A stretch of 64,000 nt of DNA from Asterella californica (lineage: Eukaryota; Streptophyta; Marchantiopsida; Marchantiales; Aytoniaceae): NCBI GenBank assembly GCA_036924285.1, contig JAYKYS010000004.1:23778001-23842000 (forward strand). Direction: 5' to 3'. This document shows, in pieces, positions 57,368 to 64,000 of the stretch. Numbering within the stretch: the stretch's first letter is position 1; each line of letters starts with the position of its first letter. A program made the position numbers and the translations under genes. A model generated the notes under the pieces. It had not been told where the DNA came from. It did not search any database and saw only the letters and a program-made list of their open reading frames with translations.

Positions 57368-57603
57368 GAGACGAAACTGACGGCGAGTCGCTTCGACGTT
57401 TTTTAAACGTTCGGCTAAAGAGGCGGCAGCGAACGATGTTTTTCCTAACGCCTTTAACTTGCACTGTATGCGATGGAAGAACCGAGAAAAAAGATGATTA
57501 GAATGACGCGAAACTGGCGCCGACTCGCTAGCACGAATTAAAAACGTTCGGCTATAAACGCGACAGCCAACGATGTTTTTCCTAACGCCTTCAACTTGCG
57601 CGG
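57368..57603. repeat. Tandem duplication, about 98 bp, period 136
   Basis: 57368-57464 and 57504-57603 share ACGTTCGGCTA(A/T)A, AACGATGTTTTTCCTAACGC and TTCAACTTGC or TTTAACTTGC. It directly precedes the change to A+T-rich sequence. Confidence 0.75.
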
Positions 57604-57609
57604 TCCGCA

Positions 57610-60600
57610 TTGGGGATACTTATTTTCTTTTTTCCCACCCGTTCTCATCTACTTCTGATTTGTGTCTCTTGTCTTAAATCCGGGAGTATATATTATGACA
57701 CATAAATTCTGTTTTCCGTTTATCAGAGAAGATAATATTATTTTTCTGTTGTGATACAGTTTGAATCTTTGTTATGGTAATTCTTTTTGATATTATTAGA
57801 TTTGAAAAGAATCTCACCATCCACAGTGTTTTGTTTTGGAACCAAATAATGTACACACATAGTTGAGAAGATTGTGAGTTTATTTTCTTTGGTTGATGGG
57901 TGGAAGAACTTTTTAGACTAGAAAACTCAGATGTATTGTTTCATTGGGTTACGATTTTGGTAATGAATATGTTATTTTTGTTCGTTGAAATATTAAAAAA
58001 TATATTGGAGAATGGCTTTGGAGAATGTCTCTTTTCCTGGTGTTAGACAACGTATATAATATATGAATTTTAAATTTTTATATAATAATAATACAAAATC
58101 TTACATAAAAATTTTGTGAAAGTAATAAAGGAAATCAAACCATCATGTCTAGTCTCAACTAATGGTTTGTAATGAATGAAACTTAGTGAAATGTATGAGA
58201 ATAAAGATTTATTGTTTCATACATAATATTCAAATAAAGACGCTTAACATGTATTATATCATAAAATCACTATAATGGAAGGTAAATTATGATTATTGAT
58301 AATAAATAAATAAATATTTTATATTTTATATTTTATTAAAATATTAATAATTTAAATATATAAGTAGGTCATATTTCGAAGAGAGTAGAAATATTATGAG
58401 AAAATTTGAATAAATTTGCAAAATTTTAAAAAATAAATATTATAGATGATCTTACATAAAATTGAGATACAAATTATCACATAAATATTTTTTTAAACAT
58501 TATAACAATTAATTTTTTGATTATTCATTTTTGTTATAAAGAATATTAAATATCAAATTTTAAATCTTTTTGATATAAAGTTCTGAGATTTATGATTGCA
58601 TCATCTTTGATTCTGTTCATGATATTGTATATTTATGATAATGAAATTTAAATTAACTGAATAATAACAACACATATACTTGTTGAATTAACCATCACCA
58701 TGATTGGAGAAAGTGATATGATCATTATATTTCTTGTGTTATTTGAAAATATTACTTATTTTATCAGAGAGTGGTTGATCAAATAATTTCATCGATATAT
58801 ACGTTAAGGAATTATATTTAAAAATAAATTTGAGATATACACATCAAAATAATGAATAAAATTAATCACTTGAAAAATAAATTATATTTCGTGATTATCT
58901 TACGCGACTCGAGCGAATGCTCGTAGTTGTATTTGCATGTCGAATGTTATATAACTTTGTGATACTATAATTCAAAATGTAGACTCGATGGATGAACGAT
59001 TAAATGCTATACATTTGTAACCTCTTCTTAGAAATGCAATAGACAAAGTCAAAACACCAAAAAAAGATTATGAGAAATGTATTGTTCAACAATTTTGTAA
59101 AATTTGTTTACGTTCCAATACATAATCACAAGTAGATATGAGAAATATGTGTATAAGAGTTTTAATAATAGATGGTTTTTGCGTTAGTCTTTGAGAATAT
59201 TTTCTCAACAACTCAATCTTCATTCGACGAATTTCAAATATTTAGATCATTAAGCCGATTATGTAATCTTTTTGTTGCGTTTTTTTTCGTTCGTCATTTT
59301 TATATTTGAGTTAAGAGGTTCATTGACATTACAATGTTGTTGATATTGTCTTTGGATTTTTTCTCTATTTAGTATTCATGTTTTGGTTTCCACTCACATC
59401 GAGTTGAGAACATATTTTTTTTTCAATTTTTTTTTAAGTTTTCATATACGTTAATAACTTTTTTCTCTTTGAAATGATTAAGAATCATTCAAGAAGTAAA
59501 AAAAAGAGGTTCACCGGTCCACACTTGTTCTCGAAGAACACATCTGTAAGATCTTCACTGCTCAAATTGATAAAAATATAAAGAAAAGCATCGTTATCGT
59601 CATCTAAAGCTCCAAGAATATCTTGTTTTTTAGACGAACGATCTCTAATCGAGATGCATTTGTTTACTTCCAAGAACTTGGTTGTGAACCTATTTTCTCT
59701 TGATTGACTTTCTCGATCTTATATCTTTAGATCAAATTTTCAAATTTATTATTGAGTATTATGTATTCAAATGATAAATTTGTCTCTTGGTTTAAACGAG
59801 TGGTTAACACTCGCCATGGTCTAGATTCACAATTGCTTTGGTTACAATACAAAAATAAACCTCTTCATACATATCTTATAAAGACTTCTCATGTTTAGAT
59901 TTTTATTCAACTTTTAATTTTTTAGAAGTAAATTTATGAGTTGTATCTCTTGATTACATCGAACATCACATGAAATGTACACTTAGTGCTTTATCAATAT
60001 ACTAAAACAAAAACAATTGAACAAGAACTAAAAATATTATTTTTTTCTCATACTTCTTTTTGAATGTGATCATTTTGATGAAACTTGAGAGTATTGGATC
60101 GTCATGTTATTCATTTCAACTGGTAGATCAAGTTTCATTGTTAATCCTCTTCTGAAAACTGAATTATGGTTCTAAAAAATATCAAACATCACACCAAAGT
60201 CCATCATGTCATGACTTGCTTGGTTCTCCTCAAATTATGAAAAATTACACTAGAATTTATTTTAGAATGAACAACTAAATAAATATATAAAATATTCTTA
60301 TAGAGTATTTTTTTCTTGTCATTTTGGTATAAACATGATCTATATTGATCTAAAATAAAGAAATATGGCAATTTTAAGCATGACGAAAGACAACCTTCGA
60401 AGCGAAGGTATGACGTTGAGCTCTCGAGAAACGTCTTTACAGTCACAAAACGGATAAGTCATTTTCACAACTATTTATTAGAGTATATCCGACCTGATCC
60501 GTCATTTCTAAGTCATTGGTCGTAAAAGGTACACAATGCTTACGTACCATTGGAAGCAAACAGAGGAGCTTAGAGGTTTCAAGCTTTCATCATTAATTTC

Positions 60601-62279
60601 GTTGAACGTCATGGACAAAACCTGACGTACGTTAAATTTGTCCTTGACGTACAAGTTGTGCTCACCATGTGAGTACTCTTTTGTGGCTTGGGTTGGTTGT
60701 TATTCTGACACTTTAATTCTTTTTGGATTAGTGGTTTTTTCAAGGTCATTCAGTACTCTAAGTTTCATGTGAGTTGGTAGAAGTCTATTGTTTTTAAGAG
60801 CTCCTACTAGATTATTGAACAATAACTGAATGACTCAAGAATCAGAAGGGAAACTAGTATAAGTCTACAAAATTATACGCTGTTGATTGAAAGATTTACA
60901 TTAAGTAGGAGCTAGTGCCTAGTCTGAATCCTCCAAGATTCATGGCTTCTTGTATTGTTGTTACCTCTCGTAGTATGAATGACCTAAAAGGTGATAACTA
61001 TCGATAGCGCAAGTCTATATCCAAACACCGTGCGCTCAAAGTTGGAAAATTCTCTTCTTGTTTAACAGCGGGTGTTGTTCACTGGTATAATTAAGTGAAT
61101 TATGTCTGAATCATCGATATTTTTTGTATTATCCATGATAGTCCTGGGTCGTACCGAGTTGATTCTAGTATAAGAGGAAGGTGGCTGTCAATCACGAGCG
61201 TCTACATCATATTATTGGTTTTTTGACATTAAGAAGATGAGTGGGTTGATTCTTCTTATGAAAGGAGGTGCTGTCGATCAAGAGAAACTTCATTTTATTA
61301 TTGGTTTAGACATTAGAAGAACAGTAATTCTTTTTCTTGCTGTAACTTACTTCCATAGTTTTTCTGTGTGTATTGCATTTACAACCGATGAGTAAGATGC
61401 AACCTAATATTCAACCGATCGTCAATTTCCGATATAGATCCATGTTTGAACAGTCGATCACTTTGTGCAGTCGGTGCAAACACGATAAGTTTATCTTGGA
61501 GAATATATTACAAATGGCAAAATGTGGATAGCATGTCTAGTATGATAGCGGCATGTAGGATCTAAACTCTTATCTGCTTGTCCGTCATAAGTCGACCATT
61601 AATATAAAACAGGTGATCGGAGACACTAGACGCTAGACGCTAGACGATGAGCAAATGAACTTCACGAAAGTGACTTGTCAGAGAACCAGAAGTTTCCACC
61701 ATAACCAGAGAACATTGGGCTTATTGTGCTTTTGTGATTGAAGTACAGGTATGTGTATGTTATTGATCTCTAGACCTTAATTGTAAAACGTTAAATTAGT
61801 TGCATAAGAGGACGAAGAAAAATAGTCACAATTACAATATATAAATTCCTAGAAAGGACAAACGAGATGTCTTTTTAAGGATCTTATAAGACCAAATGGT
61901 TCCTAACAACTATCTAAGTTTCGTCACAATAACACGCGTCGCAAGTGATCTTTATGAGACTAACCACATGTAGGTAGAATCTCCAACTGCACTAGAGAAA
62001 CATCTATGGTTTCTGGAACTTTAGTGTTTTTAGGGGTTTTCATTATGATGACGACTTGGTCCAATAGACATTTGGGGAAAGTGCTAGTCATTTGGTAATA
62101 GGGTGGTCAAAGCTCGAGGGTCAGGTCACGAGAAACATGAAGAGCGTGTTAGAGTTATCCGATCTAAAAATTTTCATTTTCATGTTTCGTACATCAATGC
62201 ATGCATTTATTATTTATCGATTCTTTTCAAAATCAGTCGTAAGTTGTAACACTCGCATATTGAGATAGACAGATAAGGA
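57610..62279. other. Very A+T-rich noncoding region
   Basis: Base composition drops sharply here. Stops are dense in all frames. A minus-strand frame at 59485-59673 is open but unrecognised. At 61182-61325 a direct repeat of about 60-85 nt is seen (CATTTTATTATTGGTTTAGA and a CATATTATTGGTTTTTTGA-like copy). No gene is called. Confidence 0.4.
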
Positions 62280-63390
62280 TGAACTAGGGGAGATTGCAAA
62301 TGACACCGATGCTATTTAAAAGATCGAGATGACACAAAATCTTAATACTTCTGAAGATCAATTAGCAAATAAACATCAATGTTTGAATGTTGATGATTAT
62401 GAACAAATAATGAAATATATTGAAGATGTTGATACTTTTGTAGTTATTCATGATGTAGGACGGAAGACAAAAATCAGAGGTGGTTGCATTTCAAAAACTG
62501 TAGTTTTTTACATTATGATTGTTCAAAAATCAGAGGTTGTTGCATTTAAAGTTGTAGTTTTTAATCTAATGATTGTTCAATTGTTTCGATATAATAGATT
62601 TTTGCATGTGATAGGGTCAGAATTGCAAAAATGATATGAACGGTATGTGGATTTATATAAAAAAGTAAGAGAATTTATGAATAACATGGGTGCAAGATTG
62701 ACAAATATAAAAGTGTATGTTGAAACAATCGTTACAGATAAAGAATGTGAAGTGTTTTCATTTCAAATGGATTTCTTATTTGATAATCGTGTTGATGTTC
62801 ACCCACTTGCTTTAATATCATAGCTTTATCCGATTCTAAAGTTATCAATTTGGACCAATTGATTTGAACACTGGAGTAACAACAGCAGTGAAGAGAGTTA
62901 ATTCTACATGACAGAACAATTCTCACAAGATGAAAATGGAGGAGAAATGTTCGTGACTGACAATGAAATATCAAATATGAGTATCCGGAGGAAAAGTTAC
63001 ACAAAAGAGAACAAACTCAAGATGAAAAATCAGAAGTGCCAAACTTGAGTCCTTTTGCAATTATTTTTAATGCTAAAAATGAAAATGCGACACAAACCCG
63101 AATAACTGAATAACTGAATAAAACGAGTAACACGACCTTGGTAAACATATATTCAGAGAATTTGAAGCAGAAGTTGGATTTTTGTCGTGCTATTATAAAA
63201 TCTCAAGAGAAGTAACGAGAACACATGATAGAGGATAAGAAGAGAGAGAGAAGATGTAGAAAGAAAAGAGAAGCAAAATGAAAAGAAAACATGAATCGTC
63301 AAAATGATTACTGTGATGTTAGAGTTTTTAACACGATGGTATCACTTAGTGTAGAAGTCCAAAATTATGTGTGTTTCATGACTAATAAAA
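62280..63390 (+). pseudogene. Coding-like A+T-rich relic, family unknown
   Basis: Plus-strand blocks read like protein but are broken by stops. The blocks include DVDTFVVIHDVGRKTK (in 62329-62634), YVDLYKKVREFMNNMGARLT and FQMDFLFDNRVDVH (about 62640-62800), and YCDVRVFNTMVSLSVEVQNYV (about 63310-63380). A 54-nt tandem duplication sits within the first block. No family was recognised; a decayed transposon gene is possible, as is chance. Confidence 0.25.
62469..62577. repeat. Tandem duplication of about 54 bp
   Basis: AAAATCAGAGGT(G/T)GTTGCATTT, TGTAGTTTTT and ATGATTGTTC occur twice in succession, in the same reading frame. Confidence 0.75.
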
Positions 63391-63539
63391 GATAGTTCTT
63401 TTTAGAGATTTGTTTTTAGAATAGCTATAATTTAAAAAAAACAAAAATGTTCTAATTTTTTCTAATTAAGGCTAAATTGGTACGAAACATACTATGTGTA
63501 TTGAGAGATGTGTGTAATTTGTCATATCATTTTTGTAGT

Positions 63540-63915
63540 GTGAACTGATGATTTGCACTAACTACGAAAGCATTATAGAACATTGATCACATAGTGCGAA
63601 TCATATATTGTTACATACAGTCCGATACATACTTTGTGTACTAGATGTGTAAGTTGTTTCGTATTTCTTCTACGGATGTTATTCATGTCTTGTTAGTGAT
63701 GTTCTGCAATAATAAATATACTTCACATTGATGATTACAAAAAGAATGCAAAGCATTATTATTTAGTATAAAGCATTTATAAGTAAGTGCAAAATAGTTT
63801 GTTACACACAATAGCAAACACTTCTTGACATGTATAAATACAAAAAGAATACAAAGTATTGATCAATTATTTTATGAGTGCAAACCAGTCTGTTACATAT
63901 AGTGCAAAACATAGA
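63540..63915. repeat. Degenerate repeat, three units of about 130 bp
   Basis: Words such as CAAA(G/A)(C/T)ATT, AGTGC(A/G)AA and TTGTTACA(C/T)A(C/T)A recur in order around 63570, 63745 and 63860. The units are strongly diverged. Confidence 0.4.
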
Positions 63916-64000
63916 GTTATTTCATGTGATAAACAAGAGATAGAGCGAAACATGTCTAGAATGTCATTTACGAATGAGCATCTTATTCATTTACCTCTCT

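Noticed and set aside
1..64000. CRISPR array, bacterial operon or organellar insertion
   Set aside because: No regularly spaced identical repeats with unique spacers, no bacterial-type gene clusters and no recognisable plastid or mitochondrial genes were seen.

Overview
The window is nuclear DNA from a land plant. Both strands carry eroded transposons, the genes have short GT-AG introns, and the one clear housekeeping gene encodes a plant-type general transcription factor IIB. Several TFIIB residue choices recall bryophyte rather than flowering-plant copies, so a moss- or liverwort-like source is my guess, from memory and without a database. Some listed start codons in raw ORFs were GTG or TTG; starts given here were rechecked by eye. 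No bacterial, organellar or viral gene was recognised.

Region 1 (1-20.1 kb) is a nest of mobile elements. It opens with a broken Copia gag fragment (minus) and a heavily mutated LINE (plus). Two copies of a 1.69 kb direct repeat (3647-5333 and 11522-13209) follow, enclosing about 6.2 kb. That enclosed segment holds the most notable item in the window: a four-exon, apparently intact transposase gene (6414-8746) of Kolobok-like type with a SAP DNA-binding domain embedded between its second catalytic Asp and its Glu. The second direct repeat is interrupted by a full-length, apparently young LINE (13209-20116) with two intact ORFs, a 30-nt poly-A tail and a 17-bp target-site duplication.

Region 2 (20.1-31 kb) holds a 255-bp hAT-type MITE, a small unknown ORF, a G+C-rich array of tandem repeats and 4-nt-loop hairpins, and a frameshifted hAT transposase (26.1-28.2 kb), followed by a tRNA-like element.

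Region 3 (31-49.8 kb) is A+T-rich and almost gene-free. It is filled with copies of two short repeat families: a tRNA-derived SINE, one copy with a clear 15-bp target-site duplication, and a roughly 350-bp A+T-rich repeat carrying conserved hairpins. It also holds one canonical tRNA-Cys gene and a second, heavily decayed copy of the Kolobok-like element (39.4-42.7 kb) that still keeps an intron and the same 5' terminal hairpin.

Region 4 (49.8-57.6 kb) contains the complete seven-exon TFIIB gene (minus strand, 311 codons) with a 25-nt microexon and a probable 5'UTR intron, then several kilobases of unrecognised sequence with hairpins and tandem duplications. At about 57.6 kb the composition drops abruptly to very A+T-rich sequence that runs to the end and holds only degenerate repeats and coding-like fragments.

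Only TFIIB and tRNA-Cys look like host genes. The LINE and the Kolobok-like copy A could still be functional as transposons. Everything else is repeats, relics or unassigned sequence.
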